Source of the DNA: Planococcus citreus
GTDB lineage: Bacteria; Bacillota; Bacilli; Bacillales_A; Planococcaceae
DNA length: 64,000 nt
Direction of reading: 5' to 3'
Assembly: GCF_003664125.1 (NCBI RefSeq)
Contig: NZ_RCCP01000001.1
Coordinates: 1,116,001 to 1,180,000 of the forward strand
Positions 50,144-58,669 of this stretch are shown here, one piece after another. The position numbers and the translations under genes were made by a program. Within the stretch, counting starts at the first letter, position 1, and each line of letters opens with the position of its first letter. The notes under the pieces were generated by a model that saw nothing but the letters and a program-made list of their open reading frames with translations, searched no databases and was not told the DNA's origin.

Positions 50144-51256
50144 TTATTCCAAATTCATGACCGCTTCTGGCACTTCTCCGCCTTCTTCAATCAAGAGATC
50201 TCTCCACATTTTGACTACTTCATTGCCTGGTAACCCATTATCTTCCAGAAGTTTCGCATAATCTGTCCACGTATCTTCAATGCCTGTATTGAAGTGATCT
50301 TGCACTTCCTGGTCCAATTCACTGAACTCGACGAACTTGCCGCCGTTTTCTTCATTTTCCGGGATGATCGCTTCAGCACGGTCCATCCATTCCTGGGCGC
50401 CGGCTTCGAAAATGTCTTCATTGGCTTGAGTCATCGCTTCCTGGACATTTTCCGGGAGTTCATCCCATCTGCTTTGGCTCATGCCGATAAATGCATTGAA
50501 ATGGCCGAAGTTGATGCCCGTGACCGTATAGCGGAACAAATCCTGGAAGCCGTACCCTGTCCAATCGGCGATGCTGTAGAATGCGCCTTCAAACGTGCCG
50601 CGGCTGAGGGCATCGTAGATTTCGACAGCTGGCATGGTCACGCTATTGATGCCGGTTTTCGCGGCATACATTTCATGGATGCGGGAAGGCGTGCGAAGGG
50701 ATGTGCCTTCGACATCGCTAACTGAATTGAATTCATGCCCTGTCGTGGAAATGGAATATTCCTGTGTCGTCGATACTGGGAATACTTTGAAATCACCGAA
50801 TTGCATCTCCGTATACGTTTGCCCATCCGCCAATTCTTCTTCACTCTCCAGAAGCTTTTTCCAGGCCTTGGAAGCGATCATGGTATCGGAATGGTTGAGC
50901 GGCAACATCGTCACTTCGGCCATCGGGAATTGGTCCGGTTGATAGATCGGCAACACCAAAGCGACATCGACCGTCCCGCTTTGAAGGGCGTCGCCTTCAT
51001 CCGGAACCGAAACCAATTCTCCGCCAGTGAAAGTTTCAAATTGCACTTGGCCATCCGTCAATTCCTCGACCCGCTCCATCCAGGGAACCATCGAAGCTTC
51101 CCACCAGGCATGCTGCGCGCTTAATCCCGTGGCTGCGCGAAGTGTGATTGTTTCCCCTTCAGCGCCACCGCCCTCAGAATCTCCACCGCCACACCCTGCA
51201 AGTAGAAGGGTCATTGCTGCACCTGCTGCTAAAAAACGAGAACCGTGTTTTTTCAT
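50144..51256 (-). CDS. TRAP transporter substrate-binding lipoprotein (DctP)
   Basis: A 370-residue lipoprotein: signal peptide with lipobox LLAGC (Cys22), then the DctP fold (TITLRAATGLSAQHAWW, FETFTGGELVSVPDEGDALQSGTVDVALV, GTSLRTPSRIHEMYA). The Arg of SLRTPS is the usual carboxylate-clamping residue, so the ligand is an organic acid. ATG 51256 has GGAGG upstream. A cre-like site lies 44-58 bp upstream. Confidence 0.9.
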   Translation of the reverse strand: MKKHGSRFLAAGAAMTLLLAGCGGGDSEGGGAEGETITLRAATGLSAQHAWWEASMVPWMERVEELTDGQVQFETFTGGELVSVPDEGDALQSGTVDVALVLPIYQPDQFPMAEVTMLPLNHSDTMIASKAWKKLLESEEELADGQTYTEMQFGDFKVFPVSTTQEYSISTTGHEFNSVSDVEGTSLRTPSRIHEMYAAKTGINSVTMPAVEIYDALSRGTFEGAFYSIADWTGYGFQDLFRYTVTGINFGHFNAFIGMSQSRWDELPENVQEAMTQANEDIFEAGAQEWMDRAEAIIPENEENGGKFVEFSELDQEVQDHFNTGIEDTWTDYAKLLEDNGLPGNEVVKMWRDLLIEEGGEVPEAVMNLE

Positions 51257-51298
51257 AGAAAATACCTCCATCCGGTTTTTGTGCCGTGGCCGCATCAA

Positions 51299-51314
51299 AT
51301 GGTAACGCTTACAT
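51299..51314 (-). promoter_or_regulatory. cre-like element upstream of dctP
   Basis: TGGTAACGCTTACA fits the cre pattern TGWNANCGNTNWCA with one mismatch. It overlaps the stop codon of the crotonase gene. CcpA repression of uptake in glucose is inferred. Confidence 0.5.
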
Positions 51315-52090
51315 CATTTCCCTTGAAATTCAGGTGTGCGTTTCTCAAAGAAAGCAGCGATGCCTTCTTTATGGTCTTCGGTCTGGAGAAGCAGCGTCTG
51401 GATGAGATTTTCTTGCATGAATGCCGCTTCCTGCGGCAATTCATCCAAATGGTTGACCAGGTATTTGACGTATTTATTGCTGATGGCTGGCCCTTGTGCG
51501 AGAAATTCCGCAAATTCCATAGCGGCCTTGCCGACATCCCCGCTCGAGATGCGATTGATCAAGCCGTGACCTTGCGCTTCCTGTGCGCTGATTACTTTTG
51601 CGGAGGCGATCCATTCCTTGGCGAGCGGCGGGCTGATTCGTTTACGGAGCGCTTTGATGAGCCCGAGGTCGGGAATCAACCCGATATTCGAAAAGCTCAA
51701 AGCGAATTTGGCATCTTCGTCTGCCACGATGAAATCCGCAGCCAGCGCCAGGCTGAAACCAGCTCCTGCTGCATAGCCGTGAACTGCGGCGATAACGGGT
51801 TTATCGCTGTCCATCAAAGCTTTCGATAAGCTCGAAATGAAATCGATCCATTCAGCGACTTCGTGCGCATTGCCTAAAGACTTCATCGAGGCAATATCGC
51901 CCCCTGCAGAAAATGCTTTCCCTTCCCCTGACAGGACGATGGCTCTGACAGCTGGATCTCCTTCCAATCGCTTGAGTGCTGCGAGCATTTCTTCGACCAT
52001 CTCCCGCGATAAGGCGTTGAGTTTATCCGGCCGGTTCATGTGGAGCTTTGCAATCGCTCCGTTCACTTCTGTCTGGACAAGATTTCCCAT
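51314..52090 (-). CDS. enoyl-CoA isomerase-like crotonase (PaaG-type active site)
   Basis: A 258-residue crotonase. Both usual hydratase Glu positions are replaced: AAGAGFSLALAAD has Phe-Ser instead of the first Glu, and FSNIGLIPDLGLI has Asp141 at the second acid site. A lone Asp there is the PaaG-type pattern of delta3,delta2-enoyl-CoA isomerases. It would move a double bond from position 3 to 2, useful when chemistry at C4 leaves a 3-enoyl-CoA. It lies just after the quinone reductase gene in the main operon. Confidence 0.85.
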   Translation of the reverse strand: MGNLVQTEVNGAIAKLHMNRPDKLNALSREMVEEMLAALKRLEGDPAVRAIVLSGEGKAFSAGGDIASMKSLGNAHEVAEWIDFISSLSKALMDSDKPVIAAVHGYAAGAGFSLALAADFIVADEDAKFALSFSNIGLIPDLGLIKALRKRISPPLAKEWIASAKVISAQEAQGHGLINRISSGDVGKAAMEFAEFLAQGPAISNKYVKYLVNHLDELPQEAAFMQENLIQTLLLQTEDHKEGIAAFFEKRTPEFQGK

Positions 52091-52103
52091 AGGCTTTCCC
52101 CCT

Positions 52104-53084
52104 TTATGGTGTAACTATTAATTTCCCATAAGTTTTTCGGCTGCCGAGCTGATCGAGTGCGTCGACGACTTCATCGAAGGCGAATTCTTTATAGATGAGC
52201 GGCTTGATGGCTCCTTCTTTATACAGTGCCATTAACTCGTGATGGGCTTTCATCACTTGGTCCGGCATCAAATTGCGGAACAAGCCGAAATGGACGCCGA
52301 CAATCGAGTAATTTTTGATTAAGGCGTGGTTGGTCGGAGCATCGGCGATTCGCCCTCCGGCAAAACCGATGACCAAGATACGCCCTTCAAAAGCGATGCA
52401 TTTTCTTGAACGGTCGAAAGTATCGCCGCCGACCGGGTCGAAAATGACATCCGCCCCTTTGCCGCCGGTCGCTTCTTTCACTTTCGGGACGAAATCTTCT
52501 TCACGGTAATTGATGACGATATCCGCTCCAAGTTCTTTGCATACCGCAAGCTTATCCGCGCTTCCGGCAGTCGCGATGACCGTCGCGCCTGCTGCTTTTC
52601 CTAGCTGGACCGCGGCGGACCCGACACCGCCTGATGCAGCATGGACCAGCAATACTTCGCCTTTTTTCAAATGGCCTGAGCGATGCAAGGCGAAATAAGC
52701 CGTTTGGTACGTAATGAATAGCGCTGCCGCTTCCGCATACGAAAGTTCATCCGGAATCGGGAAAATCCCTTGTTGTTTGACGACTGCCCATTCGGCGAGG
52801 CCACCGCTTGGCAGCATCGGCGTCGCGAGAACACGCTGGCCGATTTCGCCCTGTGTGCCTTCACCTAGCGCTTCGATCGTTCCGGCAATCTCCGCTCCTG
52901 GCGTAAAGGGGAGTTCGGGGCGTTCCTGGTATTTCCCTTGGCATTGCAGAATATCAAAGAAATTGAGCGCTGCCGCTTCCACTTTGATGAGCGCTTCGCC
53001 CGCGCCTGGGCTTGGCTTCGGCAATTCTGCAACGGCTAAAGCCTGTTCCGGGTCGCCGAGCTCTGTCACTTGCCACGCTTTCAC
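52104..53084 (-). CDS. NADPH:quinone oxidoreductase family protein, paralogue of 39998
   Basis: A 326-residue zinc-independent MDR protein. N-terminal KVEAAALNFFDILQCQGKYQ, nucleotide site VHAASGGVGSAAVQLGKAAG, NYREEDFVPKVKEATGGKGADVIFDPVGGD. The start is probably GTG at 53084, 8 nt after GGGAG; the frame is open to 53135 inside the dehydrogenase gene. It sits between the acyl-CoA dehydrogenase and the isomerase-type crotonase, where an enoyl-CoA or enone reductase would make sense (inference). Confidence 0.85.
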   Translation of the reverse strand: MKAWQVTELGDPEQALAVAELPKPSPGAGEALIKVEAAALNFFDILQCQGKYQERPELPFTPGAEIAGTIEALGEGTQGEIGQRVLATPMLPSGGLAEWAVVKQQGIFPIPDELSYAEAAALFITYQTAYFALHRSGHLKKGEVLLVHAASGGVGSAAVQLGKAAGATVIATAGSADKLAVCKELGADIVINYREEDFVPKVKEATGGKGADVIFDPVGGDTFDRSRKCIAFEGRILVIGFAGGRIADAPTNHALIKNYSIVGVHFGLFRNLMPDQVMKAHHELMALYKEGAIKPLIYKEFAFDEVVDALDQLGSRKTYGKLIVTP

Positions 53085-53118
53085 TGTCACCACTCCCATC
53101 TTCTTCGTTTGCAAATTT

Positions 53119-54345
53119 TTATTGACGTGCTTCATTCGCTTTCAATTGCTCACGCAGTTCAAGGCGCCCGACATCGCGCAAATGGACTTGGTCCGGCCCA
53201 TCGACAAGACGCAACGTGCGTGCGTTTGCGTAATGTTCAGCAAGCGGGAAATCCTCTGTCAGGCCGGCTCCGCCGAATACTTGCATCGCCCGGTCGATGA
53301 CATTGATCGATACGCGTGGGGCGGCAATCTTGATCATGGCGATTTCTTTGCGTGCGGCTTTCGCACCGTGTTCATCGATCTTGTGCGCGGCGTTCAAGGT
53401 CAAAAGCCGTGCCTGTTCGATTTCGATGCGGCTTTCGGCGATGATTTCCTTGATGACGTCTTTTTCCGCCAATGTCGAACCGAAGGCGACACGGCTTTCC
53501 GCCCGTCTGCACAATAATTCAAGGGCACGTTCGGCAGCGCCGATTGCTCGCATGCAGTGATGGATGCGTCCTGGCCCGAGACGGCCTTGTGCGATTTCGA
53601 ATCCTCGACCTTCCCCAAGCAGCATATTGCTCGCCGGGACGCGGACATTTTCGTAATGCACTTCCGCATGCCCTTGCGGTGCATCGTCATAGCCGAACAC
53701 GGTAAGCGGGCGGACAATCTTGACGCCTGGCGTATCGAATGGCACAAGGATCATCGACTGCTGCTTGTGCTTTTCGGCATCGGGATCGGTTTTCCCCATG
53801 ACGATCGCAATGCTGCAGCGCGGGTCCATAGCGCCTGTCGTCCACCACTTCTTGGCGTTGATGACGTATTCATCGCCGTCACGGACGATACTGCTTTGGA
53901 TATTGGTGGCGTCGGATGAAGCGACGTCCGGCTCTGTCATGGAGAAGCATGAGCGGATTTCGCCGTTCAATAAAGGCTCGAGCCATTGTTTTTTCTGCTC
54001 ATCCGTGCCGTATTTCACGAACACTTCCATATTGCCGGTATCCGGCGCGTTGCAGTTGAAGATTTCCGGAGCGATGAGTGAGCGCCCCATAATTTCACAT
54101 AAATGGGAATACTCGTAATTTGATAAACCTGCCCCGTATTCCGGATGGTCGAGGAAGAGGTTCCATAAGCCTTGCGCTTTTGCTTTTTGCTTCAGCTCTT
54201 CAATAACCGGCGGGATGGTCCAACGGTCGCTTGTAGTTTCTTTGTATTCTTTTACTGTCTGTTCAGCCGGATAGACATAGTCATCCATGAATTTCAGCAG
54301 TTCCTGGCGTAATTGTTCCGCTTTTGGCGATAATTCCTTAAGCAT
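53119..54345 (-). CDS. acyl-CoA dehydrogenase family protein, ACAD10/11 dehydrogenase-half and LvaC-like
   Basis: A 408-residue flavoprotein close in sequence to the C-terminal half of human ACAD11: [64 protein letters not shown] (residues 243-262), KKEIAMIK-like region and [15 protein letters not shown]. Where most dehydrogenases have the catalytic Glu in YEGT, this has VDGPD (381-385). In ACAD10/11 and LvaC-type enzymes this domain acts on 4-phosphoacyl-CoA, removing the phosphate, rather than oxidising a saturated acyl-CoA. It overlaps the end of the synthetase gene. Confidence 0.88.
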   Translation of the reverse strand: MLKELSPKAEQLRQELLKFMDDYVYPAEQTVKEYKETTSDRWTIPPVIEELKQKAKAQGLWNLFLDHPEYGAGLSNYEYSHLCEIMGRSLIAPEIFNCNAPDTGNMEVFVKYGTDEQKKQWLEPLLNGEIRSCFSMTEPDVASSDATNIQSSIVRDGDEYVINAKKWWTTGAMDPRCSIAIVMGKTDPDAEKHKQQSMILVPFDTPGVKIVRPLTVFGYDDAPQGHAEVHYENVRVPASNMLLGEGRGFEIAQGRLGPGRIHHCMRAIGAAERALELLCRRAESRVAFGSTLAEKDVIKEIIAESRIEIEQARLLTLNAAHKIDEHGAKAARKEIAMIKIAAPRVSINVIDRAMQVFGGAGLTEDFPLAEHYANARTLRLVDGPDQVHLRDVGRLELREQLKANEARQ

Positions 54346-55927
54346 TTGATCGGCCCCCTGTTTCTTTTAATGTGTTTTTCAATATCTTTCCTGACGCATT
54401 GCGCGGCAGGCTTTCCAAGAGCACAAACTGTTCCGGCACCTTGAATTTCGCGAGCGTCTTCTTGCAATGCGCCTGCAACTCAGTGAAATCGTCTGGATCA
54501 AGTTTCGGTCCGACGACAAATGCTTTTACTTTCTCGCCGAACACCGGATCCGGTTCTCCGATGACAGCTGCTTCTACGACATCCGGATGGCTTTTCAGCG
54601 CATCCTCCACTTCGATGGAGAAAATTTTCTCGCCGCCGCGGTTGATCATGTCTTTTTTGCGGTCACGGATATAGACATAGCCGTCGTCATCCATAATGCC
54701 GAGGTCGCCTGAATGCCAGTAGCCCTCAGTGAAACTCGACTGATTGGCGGCCGGGTTGTCCCAGTATTCCTTGATGATCATCGGTCCTTTGATATACAAT
54801 TCGCCGGATTCCCCGTTCGGCACGGTGCGTCCTTCCGGGTCGACGATTTTGATGTCCGCGACGTCGACCGGCAAACCGACCGATGTCACTTTCGATTCCG
54901 GATAACTCACCGGCATCAACGTGGCAGGAGATGTCGTTTCCGTCGCCCCATATGCATTGTGAAGCTGTGCATTCGGGAACGCTTCTTTCAGCATTTGGAA
55001 GGTCTGCTGATAGATCGGGGAACCGCCGAACGCCACTTTCTTCACAAATCCGAACGAATGCTGCTGGAATTCTTCGCTCGTCGACATCATGATGAAAATG
55101 GTTGGCACATTGAATAGGAAATTGATTTCGTGTTTCAAGATCAGCTCGATATAGCGTTCATTTTGATAGCGCCTCATGCTGTAGACTGTACCGCCGACAT
55201 AAAACATATGGAGCAGTTGTCCGACCAGCCCTGTCACATGGAACATCGGGACAGCGACCAGCGTTTTCATCGAATCATCGGTCTCAAAACGGCGTTTGTA
55301 ATTCATCACGCTGTGCACCGCATTGATATGCGCCAGCACCGCGCCTTTAGGCCGGCCGGTCGTCCCCGATGTATAAAGGATGAACGCGCCATCCTGTTCA
55401 TCGACGTCCACTTGTCCAAATGCAGCCGACTCATCGAGTAATTGGCCGTAGGAATTCTCGCCCCCGATGATAAAGAGTTCGGGGTGTTCAGCATCTTCGA
55501 GTCCGCTGTTTCGAGTGGCTTCTTTCACTTTCTCCGCATATTCCGCTTCTACAATCAAGAGCTTCGGCTTGGAATGACCGATAATGTATTGCAATTCTTC
55601 GACTTGCAGTTTGACATTGATCGGTACCATGATCGCCCCGGCCTTGGCACAAGCGAAGACGACCACTGGAAATTCAGCGCAGTTTCCGACCACCGCACCC
55701 ACCCGGTCGCCCACTTGAATGCCGCGCTGCTGAAGGTTGGCGGCAAGCTTGGTCGATTGCCTGTCAAGCTCCCGGTAGCTTAAAGTCTGTTGTTCCGTGA
55801 CGACTGCCGGTTTTTCTCCGTAGCGCGCCACAGTATCTGTAAGCAATTGGCCGATTGTCGAAGGGCGCTTCGCAAACACCTTCACTTCCGCCCGCCCAAA
55901 AAGTTCCATCGTTTCAATAGCTGCCAA
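54338..55927 (-). CDS. AMP-forming acyl-CoA synthetase
   Basis: A 529-residue adenylate-forming ligase that activates a carboxylic acid to its CoA ester. P-loop [22 protein letters not shown] (A5), [23 protein letters not shown] (A7-A8 hinge) and the C-terminal catalytic Lys in NASGKILK. It is the first gene of the main operon, with AAGGAGG before the ATG, a sigma-A promoter and a cre-like site in the leader. In levulinate catabolism the corresponding step is LvaE. Confidence 0.93.
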   Translation of the reverse strand: MAAIETMELFGRAEVKVFAKRPSTIGQLLTDTVARYGEKPAVVTEQQTLSYRELDRQSTKLAANLQQRGIQVGDRVGAVVGNCAEFPVVVFACAKAGAIMVPINVKLQVEELQYIIGHSKPKLLIVEAEYAEKVKEATRNSGLEDAEHPELFIIGGENSYGQLLDESAAFGQVDVDEQDGAFILYTSGTTGRPKGAVLAHINAVHSVMNYKRRFETDDSMKTLVAVPMFHVTGLVGQLLHMFYVGGTVYSMRRYQNERYIELILKHEINFLFNVPTIFIMMSTSEEFQQHSFGFVKKVAFGGSPIYQQTFQMLKEAFPNAQLHNAYGATETTSPATLMPVSYPESKVTSVGLPVDVADIKIVDPEGRTVPNGESGELYIKGPMIIKEYWDNPAANQSSFTEGYWHSGDLGIMDDDGYVYIRDRKKDMINRGGEKIFSIEVEDALKSHPDVVEAAVIGEPDPVFGEKVKAFVVGPKLDPDDFTELQAHCKKTLAKFKVPEQFVLLESLPRNASGKILKNTLKETGGRSNA

Positions 55928-55950
55928 ACGAAAGCCTCCTTTTAAAGAAA

Positions 55951-55966
55951 ATGTAAACCCTTACAT
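55951..55966 (-). promoter_or_regulatory. cre-like palindrome in leader of acyl-CoA operon
   Basis: ATGTAAACCCTTACAT, perfect 6-bp arms around ACCC; the inner 14 bp match the cre pattern with one mismatch at the central G. Lying downstream of the promoter, it could act as a CcpA roadblock. Confidence 0.5.
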
Positions 55967-56020
55967 CCTGTTTGAAAAAAATAAACTTTCCGGTCATTTA
56001 TTAAACGTTGATTCAAAAAA

Positions 56021-56049
56021 AGTATACGTTTTAATATTTTGAATTACAA
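56021..56049 (-). promoter_or_regulatory. sigma-A promoter of acyl-CoA operon
   Basis: On the minus strand TTGTAA, 17 bp, TATACT, in an AT-rich region. The leader (~87 nt) carries AATAAA-N11-TTTATT and the cre-like palindrome; the former is a possible TetR operator. Confidence 0.7.
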
Positions 56050-56093
56050 GTTAATTTTTAAATTATTTTAAATATTCTTTTTATTAATTATCG

Positions 56094-56127
56094 CAAAAAA
56101 ACTTCTGCCCGTTTTTGGACAGAAGTT
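56094..56127 (-). terminator. terminator of yeeI
   Basis: AACTTCTG..CC / GG..CAGAAGTT stem with a T5 loop and T7 on the minus strand, 20 bp past the stop. Confidence 0.88.
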
Positions 56128-56146
56128 GATTGATTTATGGAATTGT

Positions 56147-56863
56147 TTATACTAAGTCGACGTTGTGGTAGACCTGCTGGACGTCTTCGAGGTCTTCGAT
56201 GGCATCTACCATCTTTTCGAATTGCGCCTGGTCTTCTTCTGACAGCGGCAATTCATTCTGCGGGAGCATCGTCAATTCAGCGACCGTGAAGTCGGTTACG
56301 CCATCCGCTTTGAACGCTTCTTGCACCAAGTGGAATTGATCCGGTTCTGCATAGACGATGACGGTGCCTTCTTCTTCGAGGATGTCACGCACGTCAATAT
56401 CCGCTTCCATCAATAGCTCCAGCGCTTCGTCGGCCGACTTGCCTTCTACGCCGATAACCGCCGTATGGTCGAACATATAGGCTACCGATCCGCTAACGCC
56501 CATATTGCCGCCGTTTTTACCGAATGCTGCGCGCACGTCGGAAGCGGTGCGGTTGACGTTGTTGGTCAAGGTATCGACAATGACCATCGAGCCGTTCGGT
56601 CCGAATCCTTCGTAACGCAGCTCGTCGTAGTTCTCTTCCGATCCGCCTTTTGCTTTTTCGACAGCGCGATCGATGATGGCTCTTGGCACGTTATAGGTTT
56701 TGGCGCGCTCCAGCACAACTTTCAATGCCTGATTCGATTCCGGGTCCGGTTCGCCTTGCTTGGCAGCTACATATATTTCACGGCCGAATTTTGCGTAGAT
56801 TCGGCTTGTGTTGGCATCTTTGGAAGCTTTTTTCTCTTTAATATTATTCCATTTGCGTCCCAT
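56147..56863 (-). CDS. yeeI: YebC/PmpR family protein, YeeI subgroup
   Basis: A 238-residue TACO1/YebC-fold protein. N-terminal [20 protein letters not shown] is the YeeI subgroup marker (YebC proper has GHSKW). Family blocks are [39 protein letters not shown] and the acidic end QVYHNVDLV. Recent work links YebC proteins to relief of ribosome stalling at proline stretches; the YeeI branch is less known. TATAAT lies upstream, and the gene is monocistronic. Confidence 0.93.
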   Translation of the reverse strand: MGRKWNNIKEKKASKDANTSRIYAKFGREIYVAAKQGEPDPESNQALKVVLERAKTYNVPRAIIDRAVEKAKGGSEENYDELRYEGFGPNGSMVIVDTLTNNVNRTASDVRAAFGKNGGNMGVSGSVAYMFDHTAVIGVEGKSADEALELLMEADIDVRDILEEEGTVIVYAEPDQFHLVQEAFKADGVTDFTVAELTMLPQNELPLSEEDQAQFEKMVDAIEDLEDVQQVYHNVDLV

Positions 56864-56995
56864 TGTTATTCCTTCTTTCTCAAATTTCTTACGATGAAGA
56901 ACATCATTTCATTCTATTATAATACAATACCTTCTGCTCTATCGACCTTCAGCCTTAAAAAACCGTCTTCCATCCGCTTATTTTCTTTGCTTGCA

Positions 56996-57056
56996 CTAAA
57001 AATCGCTTTGGCTGTCCCGGCTGTGAATAGCTCCAGCGGGACAGTCAAAGCGATTT
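56996..57056 (-). terminator. terminator of nos
   Basis: Long stem AAATCGCTTTGGCTGTCCCG with its near-perfect complement, T5 on the minus strand, 6 bp past the stop. Confidence 0.9.
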
Positions 57057-57061
57057 CACTT

Positions 57062-58159
57062 TTATTCTTCATAAGGCGTTTGCTGGTAAAAATAATTCGG
57101 TTTAACGATGTCGTTTTTATACGGCTTATGGAAAATATGCGTTGTGGCGGGCGACACCGGCGGGATTAGCCATGCCCAATTGCCCGTGACTTGGCGCCCT
57201 TCCCGTTCTTCGATTTTCTCGAAATTCTTGAACTGCTTGGCGGCGGTATGATGATCGACGATGGTCACGCCTGCATCCGCAAATGATTCAAGCACCGCCA
57301 CGTTCAATTCGACGAGCGCTTTATCTTTCCATAGCGTCCGCTGCGAACTCGTGTCGAGACCCATAATTTCCGCCATTGCCGGCAACAGGTCATAGCGGTC
57401 TTCGTCCGCTAAATTGCGGGCGCCGATTTCCGTTCCCATATACCAACCATTGAAAGGCGCCATACCGTATTCAATGCCCCCGATTTCGAGCTTCATATCG
57501 GAGATGAGCGGCACTGCATACCATTTCAGCCCGAGTTCCGCCATAGCTGGCCAGTCAGGATGACCGATCGCCACTTCAGGTTTGGCGTCGGCAGGCAGCT
57601 CGAACCATTTCGGCTGATTGCCGGCTGCACCGATCACCACTGGTAATAAGTCGAACCCGCTGCCCGCACCTCTCCATCCGAGCGCCTCGCATTGCTTGGT
57701 AAATGCAAGAGACGAGGAGTCGCCGACGATCCGGCCGTCCCGTTCATATCCTGCATAACGCAATAATTGATGGTTCCAGATGCGCATCCCGCTTTGGTCT
57801 GACTGTTTGAAAATCGTAATGGCCGGGCGGATTTTCCCTCCGTTGAATGCAAAGCGCAAATGGCGGACGATGGCCGAAAATACTTGTTCTTCCGTTTCCG
57901 CTTCACGTTCATCAAAAATTCCCAAGGTCTGCCAAAACAAACGGCCGATACAGCGGTTGTTATTGCGCCAAGCCATGCGCGCCCCATGCTGTAATTCTTC
58001 TATTGTATGCATATAGCTGCCCGTAGTCTCGATTTCCTGTTCAATCTCAGCTACACGGCTAAGGATTTCCTGTTCGCCTTTTTCCAGTTCTAAATAGCAA
58101 GTTTCAATGAAATGAGCTGCCTCTTCCAATAACAGAGGGCGTTGTGCAAGCTTTTCCAT
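57062..58159 (-). CDS. nos: bacterial nitric oxide synthase, oxygenase only
   Basis: A 365-residue NOS oxygenase domain without a reductase, as usual in Bacillales. Heme-thiolate Cys70 is in WRNNNRCIGRLFW. The substrate Glu is in FNGWYMGTEIGARN. Pterin-side residues are in the C-terminal WLIPPVSPATTHIFHKPY. It makes NO from arginine with electrons from general flavodoxins or reductases; known roles are protection from oxidative stress and antibiotics. ATG 58159 has AAAGGAG upstream. Monocistronic. Confidence 0.95.
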   Translation of the reverse strand: MEKLAQRPLLLEEAAHFIETCYLELEKGEQEILSRVAEIEQEIETTGSYMHTIEELQHGARMAWRNNNRCIGRLFWQTLGIFDEREAETEEQVFSAIVRHLRFAFNGGKIRPAITIFKQSDQSGMRIWNHQLLRYAGYERDGRIVGDSSSLAFTKQCEALGWRGAGSGFDLLPVVIGAAGNQPKWFELPADAKPEVAIGHPDWPAMAELGLKWYAVPLISDMKLEIGGIEYGMAPFNGWYMGTEIGARNLADEDRYDLLPAMAEIMGLDTSSQRTLWKDKALVELNVAVLESFADAGVTIVDHHTAAKQFKNFEKIEEREGRQVTGNWAWLIPPVSPATTHIFHKPYKNDIVKPNYFYQQTPYEE

Positions 58160-58292
58160 AGTTTCACTCCTTTCCGTACATCGTACCACCGGAAGTGGCC
58201 GGCGGTCGCCAGATTTGTGACAACTCTTTGATTTTCAGCCGTGCTTTAGTACACTATGGGTTGAATAGATAAATTTAATCTCTAGATATTCC

Positions 58293-58562
58293 GCAAAACC
58301 ACTCCTAAGAGCTTTGCTCAACTTTCGCTACACTCGAGCATCGCAAGTGAATAGTCCCGGTTTCCCTTCGCCTATTCACTTCCTGCGGGCGAGCGCCAAG
58401 CCTCCTCAGTCGCTTCGGAGCCCTTGTGCTCCCACATTTACTTCGTAAATGCGTCGCAAATGAATGCGTTCAGCTAAGCTTCACTCATTCATTCCTTGCG
58501 GGGTCTCGGCTGTCTCGTCGCTTAAAAGAGCGCTGCTCCCTTGGGAGTCTCCGTGGTTTTGC
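58293..58562. repeat. MITE-like structured repeat R2 with perfect terminal inverted repeats
   Basis: A 270-bp non-coding element with GCAAAACCAC (58293-58302) at one end and its exact complement GTGGTTTTGC (58553-58562) at the other. Inside are hairpins AAGTGAATAG/CTATTCACTT (58345-58381) and CATTTAC/GTAAATG (58435-58451), and the Bacillales repeat strings GCCTCCTCAGTCGCT, TTGCGGGGTCTC and CTGCTCCC. It fills most of the 510-bp gap between nos and the HAD gene; the rest is AT-rich with nothing clear. Confidence 0.7.
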
Positions 58563-58669
58563 TCCATATCTTATATTTGTTCTTTGAATCACCATCCTTT
58601 AATTATAAGTTGTAGTTAATCATGATTCTGAAGTTTGATTTGCATAAAAAAGCAAGGGAGCGGCGCGAT

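Noticed and set aside
58190-58290. Sigma-B or consensus sigma-A promoter for nos
   Set aside because: TTGTCA is present on the minus strand but no acceptable -10 follows at 16-18 bp, and no GTTT/GGG pair fits.
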